From NCBI GenBank assembly GCA_030248135.1, contig JASANC010005168.1, positions 56,367 to 120,366 on the forward strand: a stretch of DNA of 64,000 nucleotides. Reading direction: 5' to 3'. The position numbers and the translations under genes are program-made. The notes beneath the pieces were generated by a model. It did not search any database and was not told the origin of the DNA. It saw only the letters and a list, made by a program, of their open reading frames with translations. The first letter of the stretch is position 1. Every line of letters begins with the position of its first letter. Below, in pieces: positions 1-12,500 of the stretch. The stretch comes from Theristus sp. LFF4_11. Its lineage: Eukaryota; Nematoda; Chromadorea; Monhysterida; Xyalidae.

Positions 1-173
1 TTGCGTGCTGAGCTAAACTAACGTGTTAAACTTGCGTCTGTCAGTTGCCCGCAACGTGATCGCGAAATCATGGTACGTTTTTTCGATACGATGATTTGTA
101 GAGTGGGCTCTCTCTCGCCATGTGGCAGATAGCATAGCTGGTTGAACCTGAAAGTAAGTGTCTTGGGGGGGCG

Positions 174-881
174 TAGAGATGTCAAAAAAAATCCTATTTT
201 TTTCTTAAAAAAAAAAATTTAATTTTTTTTCAAATCAAAGTTGTTCAGAATTTTTCAGGGAGTCCGAATATCACCATCTGAGGAGCCACCGACTTACCAT
301 ATGACCCCCACTTGTATGGGAGGAGGGTGAAAATTTCAGACTTGGTTTCGGCGACCCCATTTTCCCACCGACGACATCACGTCTCGTGTTTTGCCTCTCA
401 ATTCACCTCAAATAACACGGAAACAAGTTCAACAACAAACCGGTGTGATCATGCTGACGACACGAGGCGAAACAGCAACGAGCAACCAACGAACCAACAA
501 AAAAAATCGACCTTTCGAGATCCTGAAAAACGATGCATAAATGTGAGTTCTCTGCTTCTATCTCACCTTAGCGGCATCGGAATTTGTTGAACTAGCCTTT
601 GCGACGCTCAAGTACTTCAATGCGCGAGTCGATCATCACTCACCAAGGCTGAAAACAGTCGATAAATCGATCCAGAATACCACCTGCAGCGTTGAAGACT
701 AAGTGACAAGGTAAAGTCAAAGAAAATTTTTGTTGAACTTTCGAAAAATTATACCAAAAACGGCATTTTCAGGGCACATTAAAGAAAAAATTTCAAAAAT
801 TTTTAATAAAAAAATTAAAAAATGCTCATTTTTTTACTTTAAAAAAATAAAAAAAAATTTTTTTTGACCGTTACATCTCTA
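174..881 (+). mobile_element. MITE family A, copy 1 (hAT-like, 8-bp TSD)
   Basis: A 708-bp element with termini TAGAGATGTCAAAAAA on the left and the complement of TAGAGATGTAACGGTC on the right. It is flanked on both sides by the identical 8-mer GGGGGGCG (166-173 and 882-889), an exact target-site duplication. Eight-bp duplications are typical of hAT transposons. The interior has long A/T runs near both ends and no transposase-like frame, so it is non-autonomous. A 92-codon open frame at 312-590 lies inside and also appears in the inverted copy; I regard it as incidental. Confidence 0.8.
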
Positions 882-926
882 GGGGGGCGACCGGGTCGAC
901 AGAAGGGGTTGCCGACTTAGCTACAG

Positions 927-1671
927 TAGAGATGTAAGGGTCAAAAAAAAATTTTTTTTAAATTTTTTTTTTAAAAAAAAGTTAAAAAAATGAGCATTTT
1001 TTTTATTTTTTTTATTAAAAATTTTTGAAATTTTTTCTTTAATGTGCCCTGAAAATGCCCTTTTTGGCATAATTTTTCGAAAGTTCAACAAAAATTTTCT
1101 TTGACTTTACCTTGTCACTTAGTCTTCAACGCTGCAGGTGGTATTCTGGATTGATTTATCGACTGTTTTCAGCCTTGGTGAGTGATGATCGACTCGCGCA
1201 TTGAAGTACTTGAGCGTCGCAAAGGCTAGTTCAACAAATTCCGATGTCGCTAAGGTGAGATAGAAGCAGAGAACTCACATTTACGCATCGTTTTTCAGGA
1301 TCTCGAAAGGTCGAAATTGCACTGGCTGCCACTGCAAGCGTAACTTCGTTGGTTGCTCGTTGCTGTTTCGCCTCGTGTCGTCAGCATGATCACACCGGTT
1401 TGTTGTTAAACTTGTTTCCGTGTTATTTGAGGTGAATTGAGAGGCAAAACACGAGACGTGATGTCGTCGGTGGGAAAATGGGGTCGCCGAAACCAAGTCT
1501 GAAATTTTCACCCTCCTCCCATATGAGTGGGGGTCATATGGTAAGTCGGTGGCTCCTCAGATGGTGATATTCGGACTCCCTGAAAAATTCTGAACAACTT
1601 TCATTTTTAAAAAAAAAATTTAAAAAAAAAATTAAAAAAAAAATGGAAAATTTTTTTTCTTGACATCTTTA
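927..1671 (-). mobile_element. MITE family A, copy 2 (inverted)
   Basis: A second copy of the family A element in opposite orientation, about 745 bp, flanked by its own exact 8-bp duplication AGCTACAG (919-926 and 1672-1679). Because its duplication differs from that of copy 1, it is an independent insertion and not one arm of a single fold-back unit. The 45-bp spacer (882-926) separates the two copies. Confidence 0.78.
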
Positions 1672-1852
1672 AGCTACAGGAAAAAGGAATTTTTGAACAC
1701 AGTCAAATTTTGGTAATTTTCTAAAGAGGAACAACTAAGAACGGTTCAATATTCAAGTGCACGTCAAAAATTGTCCTGTTTTACTGTTGAAAATGCAACA
1801 TTCCCTCTATGAAATGGACATAATTTCAATAAAACACGATTTTCGCTCTTAT

Positions 1853-1985
1853 AGTTTTCCGGATTGTTCTGAAAATAGTCTAGCTGAACTCAGCTCGACG
1901 AGACGCTTCGAACGAACCTAACTTGTAAAAAAAAAATTTTTTTAATTTTTTTTTTTTAAATCCGGATTTTTTTCCCCTAACCCTA
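1853..1985 (-). mobile_element. MITE family C fragment
   Basis: This stretch is the reverse complement of 4369-4512: both carry the end TAGGGTTAGGGG, an AAAAATCCGGATTTTT block, and a GC-richer interior with a conserved CGAAGCGTCTCGTCGAGCTG segment. Only one end is recognisable, so both copies are probably truncated. At 1985 it abuts the family B fragment. Confidence 0.6.
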
Positions 1986-2134
1986 AACGGGAGTCATTCG
2001 GGAGGCGCTTGCAAATCATATGTGGTTCTTCGGATTCCCTGATTGATTTAGCACAACTTTGATTTTTGAAATTTTTTTTAATTAAAAAAAAACAAAAATG
2101 GCGATTTTTGTTTTTTTTTTAACAACCCTAGTGG
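1986..2134 (-). mobile_element. MITE family B fragment (truncated)
   Basis: Reverse-complement match to the left end of the complete family B element at 2356-3058: it ends in AACAACCCTA and contains the same GGGAGTCATTCGGGAGGCGC interior segment. It is cut at about 1986, where family C sequence begins. Confidence 0.6.
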
Positions 2135-2215
2135 ACCCGGTTGGCACGTTTTATGATATTACGCTCCAGTTAACTCACGCTCCACAATTGGATGTTCTCG
2201 GACATTGCTAAAACG

Positions 2216-2298
2216 GACCTAAACCTAAAAACCAAACCTAAACCTAATCTTAAGCAAAACCTGTTCCTAACCTAATCCTAACCTAAGCCAAGCCTTTT
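2216..2298 (+). repeat. Degenerate CCTAA-rich (telomere-like) tract
   Basis: About 80 bp with many CCTAA and CCTAAAC words in uneven spacing (cctaaacctaaa, cctaacctaatcctaacc). It resembles a decayed interstitial array of TTAGG- or TTAGGC-type telomere repeats, but the periodicity is poor. Seen in sequence; the telomeric origin is inference. Confidence 0.4.
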
Positions 2299-2355
2299 TA
2301 AGAAAGCAAGAATGAAAATAACTGCGTTTTGAACGAGTTTATGTTGAGTGCGGAG

Positions 2356-3058
2356 TAGGGTTGTTGAAAAAAACAAAAATCGTCATTTTTTTTTAATTTT
2401 TTTTTTTTTTTAATTTCAAAAATCAAAGTTGTGCTAAATCAATCAGGGAGTCCGAAGAACCACATATGATATGCAAGCGCCTCCCGAATGACTCCCATAT
2501 GACGGAACTTTGCAGATTTTGTTTTGGTGACCTCAATTACCCCTTTTCCAAACCGTCACCATGCCTCTTCTTGTGTTTTGACCTCCAAAACGTCACTAAT
2601 TGTCCCCAGCTAAACTAATGCTAAAGTGAAGACAAACATACCGCCTTGAAATTCGATCAATTCTTCTGATGGTGTTGCGACGACACGACACGAAGCAGCA
2701 AGCAACCAGACAACGTAGCGCTTGCAAACGGAGCAGCGAGCACAATCGGACGCTCTGCGAGGCGAATCGTCACCTTATCTGCATCGGAAATGGTAGGCCA
2801 AGCTTTGGGACGCTCAAAAACTTCATCGCAGATGTTGTCGTAGCCTAAAATCAGTCGGTAAAACGGCCTAAAATCGACTGCTAAAGGTTTTACGAGGTAT
2901 AATCAAAGAAAATTTTTGTTGAACTTTCGAAAAATTTTGCCAAAATTGAGGTTTTCAGAGCATATTAGAGGAAAATTTTTCGAATTTAAAAATCGGCATT
3001 TTTGTTTTTTTTAATCACTTTTTTTTTAAAAAATTTTCATTTTTGTTTAACAACCCTA
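2356..3058 (+). mobile_element. MITE family B (hAT-like, 8-bp TSD)
   Basis: A 703-bp element with terminal inverted repeats TAGGGTTGTTGAAAAA and the complement TTTAACAACCCTA. It is flanked by a perfect 8-bp duplication GTGCGGAG (2348-2355 and 3059-3066), which points to hAT-type transposition. No transposase frame is present. Confidence 0.8.
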
Positions 3059-3182
3059 GTGCGGAGCGTGTGCACGCGCGCCAGTGGATCATGAGCAATG
3101 AGCAATGCGGATGCGGGGCAGGTGCATATCATAATGAAGCTTTGCGAGTGGACCCGCGCTTGATTCGCTTTTTTTTTTTAAT

Positions 3183-3330
3183 ATTTGAAGCACGCCCCCC
3201 ACCGATTCCGGAAACCCGAAGGTACCAAACTCCGGTGGGATTGGGGAACGGACGGCTCACCATCCCGTGGAACCAATACCCTCGCCACGTGAGGGGGACA
3301 GCCTCTAAGCCCCGCTGTATTGCGCGAGTA
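3183..3330 (+). repeat. Interspersed repeat family R, copy 1
   Basis: Shares the core GATTCCGGAAACCCGAAGG, then TACCAAACTCC, and a downstream segment GGGGACAGCCTCTAAG with copies at 5280-5480, 11583-11660 (partial) and 55262-55405. It ends about 170 bp upstream of the DnaJ start codon. No terminal repeats or duplication were seen, so its class is unknown. Confidence 0.55.
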
Positions 3331-3500
3331 CAATCTGTGTCGCAAAGACAAAATCGTTTTCTTGATGCAGAGAAAGGCAACGAGGAGCGCGCGCAACGCA
3401 GACACTGAGTCACAGAGAATAAAAGAAGAAACATAAAAGACAAAAATCGAAAAGCAAGACAATCCAGTTTAGTTCTTTTTTTACACTTCGGTCGAGAGAA

Positions 3501-6500
3501 ATGGTGCTGGATGCGAACAAGGCCGAAGCGGAGCGATGCGTCGAAATCGCACAGTCGCGTCTGCGTGCCGGAGACACAGAAAAAGCGCTCAAGTTTCTCC
3601 GTAAAGCCGATCAACTGCATCCATCGCCGACGATTAAAAGTGGGTTTTTTGTTTCCTCAGATTTTTTCTTTGTTTTTTGTGAAGGTCTGACCCTGGCCTG
3701 CTGAGTCTTCGTGTTGAGTGTGACACGCGGATTGTGCTGATGGAGGGGCAGGGCATACGGTGAAAAAACAGAGATCGATATTTTTTTCAAAATCGCCAGG
3801 ATAGAATTTGAATGGTAGATTTTTGCTTTATGGCGTTAATTTAATGAGAAATTGTAAACTTTTGGCGCATTAACCTTAGCTGAACATACCCGAGTGAGGC
3901 AATAAATGGTCACCAGGGCGAACTGCGCGTAACGATGAAAAATTTTAGAAGTTGCACTGGGAAATACAGTTTTCGATGAACAATTTTTGAACATCTTGAT
4001 TTTGACTAAAAATTCTAGGGTGCAAATTTTTTCTTTTTCTAAAAACTCGGATGCAAATGGCCAAAAAGGATGCAAATTGCACCCATTTTGACGCAAAAAA
4101 ACCATTCGGTTGTATTTTCAAAACTCTTCTCTTTTACCTGTGGGAAATTTTAAAACTCTGAGCGTGGCTTTTGGTCCAAACACCGATTTGTTTTCATTTC
4201 ATGCACGATCACAAGACAAACACATTTTGCAAAAAACGGATTGTGGTTGTTATGCAGAAGGGTCTTGATTGTACTGTTTTGTTTCGGTTTTTTGATGGGG
4301 CGGCAAATCCGAAATTGCCGAATTGGGGAGAGGAGGACCCATAGTTGTTCTAGGGGGGGGGGCCGGCCTAGGGTTAGGGGAAAAAAATCCGGATTTTTTT
4401 TTAAATTAAAAAAAAATTAAAAAAAAATTTTTTTTTTACAAGTTAGGTTTGTTCGAAGCGTCTCGTCGAGCTGAGTTCATCTAGACTATTTTCAGAACGA
4501 TCCGGAAAACTATTATCTAAAAATGCGGAGGACGCATATAAAAGGAGGAATATGGCTTTGTGTAAGCAGTGAGAAACTTTTTTGCTTCACAACTATTTTC
4601 AAGTTTCTGATGTGGTACACACGGATACAAGTACATAAGAGCCATATTTTTGCGCCGTTTATTCACTATTTCGGTTGCACATGTACTTTGTAGACAATTA
4701 AAACTTCAACATTTGCGGTATTTCAGGCATTTAGCGACCACTAAAACCACTAAAATAACGATCAGACTTCAGATCGCTGATACTGGTTTGCCCAGGACAA
4801 AGTGTATCGCAGAGGCATTAGGGAACGCAAGGTCTCATTTTGTGGCAAAGGCAACGACTCACAGGACAGACCTAGGTTTTTTTTTCAAAAAGTCGGTTCT
4901 GCAATTTGCAGAAATTTGGTAAAAAATTTCTGCAAATGAAATTTGGTTTCTGCAAATTTCAAAAACACGACAAAAATGGTTTTTGTGCTTGTTTAATGTC
5001 ATTTTTTTCGCTCTGAGCATCATTTCTCAACGATGCGCAGAATTGCAATTGCCAATTGCATCGTTTTACCGCAGAATTTTTCAAATATTCAGAAAAAGAA
5101 CACCAAAACCAAACCAGATTGCCAAACCAAACAAATCACCAATCATTCGTTTCAAATCATTCAACCTAATTCAGAGACTTCAAAGCGTTGCTGCAGATAA
5201 GCACATAAGCTTTATTGTTGATGACGTACGCACAGCTATGTAGGTACATACCAGTGACAAAAAGGTATTGTCTTCCGTTGATTTTCACCCTCCTCCCCCA
5301 GTTCCAAAAAACCCGAAGGTACCAAAGTCCTGTAGATTGTTGTAGGAGGAGTGTGGATATTGGCTGAACCGTCCGTTCCGTGAGCCATTGCGTTCGCCAC
5401 GAAAAGGGGACATTGCCTTCGCCACAAGAAGAGAACATTGCCTTCGCCAATGCATGCATCTGCGCAACGCTTTGTCCATGGCAAAGCAGTGTCAGTGATC
5501 GAAGATGTAATCTTTAATTTGGTAGTTTTATGTTACTATTTGCTCGAAATTCATCGAATGTAATAGTTTCGTTTGTCAAAAAATAAGAGGGCTACCATGT
5601 GCAACCGAAATAATAAATAAACGGCGCAAAAATATGGCTCTTATGTACTTGTATCCGTGTGTACCACATCAGAAACTTGAAAATAGTTGTGAAGCAAAAA
5701 AGTTTCTCACTGCTTACACAAAGCCATATTCCTCCTTTTATATGCGTCCTCCGCATTTTTAGATAATATTCTGACTTTTACATAATTCCCAAAATCGGAC
5801 AAAATTCAGAATGCGTTGGGCATATATTCTTCCGAACTTCCCATTCGGCTTACAGCGCACTGATTTCATTTTTCGTTTTTGAGAGATGTCGCCCGTCAGC
5901 TTCCACGGCCGATTTACCCGAAATCGTCACGATTCAGTATCTAAAACTGTGCTCCTTTAAGAAATCTAAGCCAAAATCCCTGATCAGCGCATTGAATTAC
6001 GTTGGACTCCACAGGTCTCCTGTTTGTTTTGTTTTTGGACCGATTTCGCCAGTTTCCACGGCTGATTCGTCACGACTTTGGTTACGAATTTGCCGTTTTT
6101 ATAATTTTGTTTGTTTCAACTAATTATGTCCTTGAATTTGAGGGTTGCTACGCATTGTATTCGTCCTGTTGGTGTAGGCCAGGGGTTTTAATGCGCTGTG
6201 TCTGAAAGGGTCGGGGAAAAAATTTAACTAAATTTTCAGAATCTACGAATGAAACTATCGTGAGAAACGTTTTTGTTCGACTGCAAAAGTTTCGAAGGTG
6301 AAATTTGAATTTCAGACAAAAATTGAAAGGGCGACATTTGAAACCAGGTCAAAACCTTCGAAATTTTGAAAATGCCCAATTTTTTGCCCAAAAAAGGATC
6401 GTGGCAAAAAAGTAATTGAATTTTTAAAATCTACGGATGAAATTTTCAAAACCTACGAATGAAATTACCCCAGGAAACTATTTTGTTCGGTTATGAAACA

Positions 6501-9500
6501 ACTTTAGACAAAAATTGCCCATTTTTTGCCCAAAAAGGGTCGGGGCAAAAAAGTAACCGGACTTTCAAAATCTACAGCTGAAATTACCCCAGGAAACTTT
6601 TTTTTCGGTTACGAAACAATTTCAGACAAAAATTGAAAGGGCGACATTTGAAACCAGGTCAAAACCTTCGAAAATTTGAAAATGCCCAATTTTTTGCCCA
6701 AAAAAGGCCGTGGCAAAAAAGTAGTTGAATTTTCAAAATCTACGGATGAAATTACCCCAGGAAACTATTTTGTTCGGTTATGAAACAACTTTAGACAAAA
6801 ATTGCCCATTTTTGCCCAAAAAGGGTCGGGGCAAAAAAGTAACCGGACTTTCAAAATCTACAGCTGAAATTACCCCAGGAAATTTTTTTGTTCGGTCATG
6901 AAACAATTTCAGACAAAAATTGAAAGGGCGACATTTGAAACCAGGTCAAAACCTTCGAAAATTTGAAAATGCCCAATTTTTTGCCCAAAAAAGGCCGTGG
7001 CAAAAAAGTAGTTGAATTTTCAAAATCTACGGATGAAATTACCCCAGGAAACTATTTTGTTCGGTTATGAAACAACTTTAGACAAAAATTGCCCATTTTT
7101 GCCCAAAAAGGTGGGGTTTCAACATCTACAGCTGAAATTACCCCAGGAAACTTTTTTGTTCGGCATGAAACAATTTTAAACAAAAATTGAAAGGGCGACA
7201 TTTGAAACCAGGTCAAAACCTTTGAACTTTTGAAAATGCCCAATTTTTTGCCCAAAAAAGGTCGTGGCAAAAAAGTAATTGAATTTTTAAAATCTACGGA
7301 TGAAATTACCCCAGGAAACTATTTTGTTCGGTTATGAAACAACTTTAGACAAAAATTGCCCAATTTTTGCCCAAAAAGGGTCGGGGCAAAAAAGTAACCG
7401 GATTTTCAACATCTACAGCTGAAATTACCCCAGGAAACTTTTTTGTTCGGCATGAAACAATTTTAAACAAAAATTGAAAGGGCGACATTTGAAACCAGGT
7501 CAAAACCTTTGAACTTTTGAAAATGCCCAATTTTTTGCCCAAAAAAGGTCGTGGCAAAAAAGTAATTGAATTTTCAAAATCTACGGATGAAATTACCCCA
7601 GGAAACTATTTTGTTCGGTTATAAAACAACTTTAGACAAAAATTGCCCAATTTTTAACCCAAAAAGGGTTGGGCAAAAAAGTAACCGGATTTTCAACATC
7701 TACAGCTGAAATTACCCCAGGAAACTTTTTTGTTCGGTCATGACACAATTTTAAACAAAAATTGAAAGGGCGACATTTGAAACCAGGTCAAAACCTTTGA
7801 ACTTTTGAAAATGCCCAATTTTTTGCCCAAAAAAGGTCGTGGCAAAAAAGTAATTGAATTTTTAAAATCTACGGATGAAATTACCCCAGGAAACTATTTT
7901 GTTCGGTTATGAAACAACTTTAGACAAAAATTGCCCAATTTTTGCCCAAAAAGGGTCGGGGCAAAAAAGTAACCGGATTTTCAACATCTACAGCTGAAAT
8001 TACCCCAGGAAACTTTTTTGTTCGGCATGAAACAATTTTAAACAAAAATTGAAAGGGCGATATTTGAAACCAGGTCAAAACCTTTGAACTTTTGAAAATG
8101 CCCAATTTTTTGCCCAAAAAAAGGTCGTGGCAAAAAAGTAATTGAATTTTTAAAATCTACGGATGAAATTACCCCAGGAAACTATTTTGTTCGGTTATGA
8201 AACAACTTTAGACAAAAATTGCCCAATTTTTGCCCAAAAAGGGTCGGGGCAAAAAAGTAACCGGACTTTCAAAATCTACAGCTGAAATTACCCCAGGAAA
8301 TTTTTTTTTCGACTACGAAACAATTACAGACAAAAATTGAAAGGGCGACATTTGAAAATAGGTCAAAACCTCCGAAATTTTGAAAATGCCCAATTTTTTG
8401 CCCAAAAAAGGGTCGTGGCAAAAAAGTAATTGAATTTTTAAAATCTACGGATGAAATTACCCCAGGAAACTATTTTGTTCGGTTATGAAACAACTTTAGA
8501 CAAAAATTGCCCAATTTTTGCCCAAAAAGGGTCGGGGCAAAAAAGTAACCGGATTTTCAACATCTACAGCTGAAATTACCCCAGGAAATTTTTTTGTTCG
8601 GTCATGAAACAATTTCAGACAAAAATTGAAAGGGCGACATTTGAAACCAGGTCAAAACCTCCAAAATTTTGAAAATGCCCAATTTTTTGTCCCAAAAAAG
8701 TTCGGGGCAAAAAAGTAATCGGATTTTCAAAATCTACGGATGAAGTTACCCCAGGAAACTATTTTTTTCGGTTTTGAAACAACTTTAGACAAAAATTGAA
8801 AGGGCGAACACTCAAAACCCAGTGAAAACCCTGCGAACTTTTAAAAATGCCCGATTTTTTACCCAAAAACAAGGTTTGGGTAAAAAATTAACCCAATTTC
8901 CGAAATCTCCGGATGGAATTACCCCAGGAAACATTTTTGTTTGACTGTCAAAATGTCGCAGGTAAAAATTGAAAGGGGTAACACATCTTGATGACATAGC
9001 TGAAAAAAAAGGAGACAGAAGAATAAGTAACCAAGATTTCAGAATAGGTAATTCGCGTCTAGAACGTACGTAAAGAAGTCTGGCGGAAATTTTTCTTCGG
9101 CACAGTTTGCAACTTTGGCAGGTCTCTTCGTGTGCACAGTATCAAGTTTGCAGCATGTATGTTCGTTGCTGCAGGACAGCGACTAAATTTTGAAAACGCG
9201 CGCAGGTCCATATTCAGCCATATAATGCGTGATGCGCTGTCCGCTCGCTTCGCTCGCTCGCGCATCCGCATGATTTCAAAACTCAGAACGTTTGTATGTT
9301 CGTCAGAAGTCAGCACACGTTCGGTTTGATATTGTTCGAAAATCACCAGTGGAATGTAAAGATGACGACGCAAAACGTTCGAATAAAACAGGCTGTAACA
9401 TACGTTTCTTAGTTCTATGCGTAGAATTCCACAATGGTAATTTGTTTCTGTTATTTATGATTTCGGAACTAACGTTGCTCACTATCATACCCATTTCCCC

Positions 9501-12500
9501 ATGAAGATTGCGCCAGTGTTTTCGTAGATGTAGAAAACCAGAAATGAAGAGCATCAACCTTCTTCAACTCAGTCTTAAATTCTATGACACTTAAAAATTT
9601 TATGAAATATCAAGGCTGCATTATTATTCATACTATTAACTCAATGAAAAAAATCACGCCTGAATCGGCGTTTCTTTCGAGTGATGAACCTTTTTACTGA
9701 GCGTTGTCGTTGGATTGTAAATTGCGCAGATACCGTTATTGCCCCCCGAAAGCCCAAGAAAGCAGCTGTTTCATTTCAAATGGTGAATTTTTCCCGAAAA
9801 ATGCTGCACAAACACTTATTGCAAGCGTGAATTTTTTGAGTCTGAACCGGTGTAAGGCCACAAGCATTTACCTTTGCAGTTTTATGGCTGTCAGTATTTC
9901 ACAAAAACCTACTGTGTCGTTTTGTGAGTGTAGTTTTGACAGAGTGTTGCGCAGATTTTAGCGTTTTTTGCTACGAAAACAAAAAGCGAAACGTTTTGCA
10001 AAAAGGAATTCCTGAAGGTGTGCTATGAAGATTGCTTTGTAAGATACACGGTCGGATCTACAGTTCTGCGGTTTATGGCGGAAGTTTTCGTTTAGCTCAG
10101 CGTTTCAGTTGGGCTTCGAAAAGTTTTTGTGTTTGTCTTTTTCGATTGTTTATTACCTTTTTACCACTTGGTGCCGCTTGTTAGAGGTTACCTGTTTTCG
10201 GTGCTGCTTTGACTTTTTTTCGGTCAGAACGAATGTTACGTCATGTGCTGGTCCAGACTCCAGTGCATTGTTTTGTTGTTTGTTTATCAGTCCTGAAACC
10301 TGAGAATGTTGTTGTTTTGTTATGCACCTAAAACAACATATAAGACCTGAGGTCTCCAAAGATTTCATTCACACGTACAACCTACGCGAACTTTCACGAA
10401 ATTTCAAATTCACGAATACGAAAAAAATGTAGCCGTAAAAACCGTGTCAAAAAGCATTGGCCGATTTTCTCACGACATTCCTTCAGTGAGAAAGACATGT
10501 GACAAACAATTGAGCACCCCATCTGTTTGCGCCACCACGTGTTTCAACAATTGTCGAGGAAAAAACGGCGGTAGAAATGTGTCATCTCTCAAACTCACAC
10601 ACATTCTCAATTTGAGTTTCCGCTTGTGTGCGATCATAAAAAACACAGCTGATTTACTGTGCTGCCGGTTTCGAGAAACGTTTCTTGGATCTCTGGTGAA
10701 AAACAATCATTCTTCATCTTTGTTCGCACTTCCATTTCTGGCTCTTCTTCTGCCTGTGCGGCATATATTTCATCCATTACAAATTTTGCCACCAACTTCC
10801 TGCCTCCGAGTTTCTGAGTCCAAAAATCTTGCATATTCCACAAAAAACGCCTCCATGCGCATCGAGAATGCTCAAGCGTTTCAATCGTCAGAATCAACAA
10901 CAGCAACAACCGCAAGTTCTCACGCTCGCCAATGGCATCATTCCCACGAGTGTGGTTTTCCCACGGTCTTTCGACTTTCCCACGCCCTCTGATGCTCCCA
11001 GTGCGACCGCGCCACCACCACCGCCACCAACATTCGGTCTCCTCACCATCGTGCGCCATCGACTGAAAATGGGCATTCTCGGCGCGGCCGCAAAGAATCG
11101 TCGAAAAGCGATACGTTTACTGCCGAGTTCGACAAATTCCACCGATAGCCATTCACCGAAGCAAAATCAAAAAATCAATCAACCTGTTACGATGCAGAAC
11201 GGTAATCTGCCGACGAATTCCAAGAAGGACGCCAAGAAACAGCAGAAAGCCACTGTGATCGCCACTAGTAATTCCAAAGAGAACACAAATGTGGAGTCGA
11301 AAAAGAAGCGGAAAGACAAGAAGAAACCGGGCCCACCGCGCACCGCCGATAATCCGGTACAGAAAAACGGCCTCAAGCGCACGTCCAGTTTTCGACGTTT
11401 GTTTTCTGTTGTTGTTTTTTTTTTGTTATTTTCCGTTATGTTCGCATTTTTGTCATTTAGAATGTGCTATAAGCTTACAAGAATAAGTGATTGAATTTGA
11501 AAAGAGCTGCACGGGCATCATCGAAAAAAAAATTTCGTGACCCCGAGCGGGCTTCAAAAAAACCACCCCCCCAAAAGAGCGTCAAAAAAGAGCGTGCACA
11601 CCCCCAACGATTCCAGAAACATGAAGATACCAAGCTCCTGGTGGATTTGGGGAACGGACTGATAATCTGAAATTTTTCTGACCCCTGTTGCATCGTGATA
11701 TAAGCTAACGTCTTTCAATCAGTCAGCAAAGGTGATTTCGGCCAATCAGCGAATGCAAAACAAGGCAAAAAAGGGAAAAACATTTCTCCTTCCCCGAACG
11801 TGTAAATTTCTAAGTGGCCGAAACCGGCCCCCGTTCGTTTATTTTTTTTTTGTTTTTCAGCTTTTTTTTTTTTTTTTTTTACGCCCCCAGAAAAAAAAAA
11901 ACTGTGCACTTTTCCGCAACACAAAGAGGGGAGCCGGGGCGCCCCCCCCCCGCACAGGGAGATTGGAGAGAGGTGGCGGGAGACGCGAGGCGCGGCGGTG
12001 GGGGGGGGGGGGGGGGGGTGGGGGGGGGGGCGGGAACGGAAATGGAAAAAAAAAAAAAAAACAAAAGAAGGGGGGGGGGGGGGGGGGGGGGGGGGAACGG
12101 ACCGGGCGGGGAACGGAAAAAAAAAAAAAAAACCCGGCCCGGCGGGCCCCGCGGGCGGCCATGGGGGGGGGGGGTGTGGTGGCGGCCCTGCGTCCGCGGG
12201 TGCGGGGGGTGAGGTATAATGAATACCATTCCCCATTGCAGCGGGTGTATCAATATGTGAGTGAGCGAATATTATATGCGATTAAATTAAAAATATGAAA
12301 GTGGTTTCGTTTTTTTATTTTGAAGCAACGCCGTGTGGGGTTTTGTAATGATAATAATAAAGAAACAAAAAAACGCACATAAGCATGAGAAGCATAAGAA
12401 ATACGAGACGAGAACAAACAAACCAAAACCAAAAAAAAATGATGAGGTCAAACCAAACTGAAATTCGAATAACTGCCGTTCATGAGAAACGGGCGTTTTC

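Noticed and set aside
312..1511. Matching open frames at 312-590 (+) and 1281-1511 (-)
   Set aside because: They are the same non-coding MITE segment seen in two inverted copies; no transposase similarity and many in-frame homopolymers.
7052..8117. Three similar minus-strand frames of 65-72 codons
   Set aside because: They are successive units of the 287-bp tandem array; similarity is due to the repeat.
10444..10992. 182-codon plus-strand frame
   Set aside because: Overlaps the better candidate exon in another frame, has no start context or splice signal, and resembles no family.
11715..12236. Long frames of Pro/Gly/Lys/Phe runs on both strands
   Set aside because: Encoded by homopolymer runs; all six frames give similar low-complexity products.
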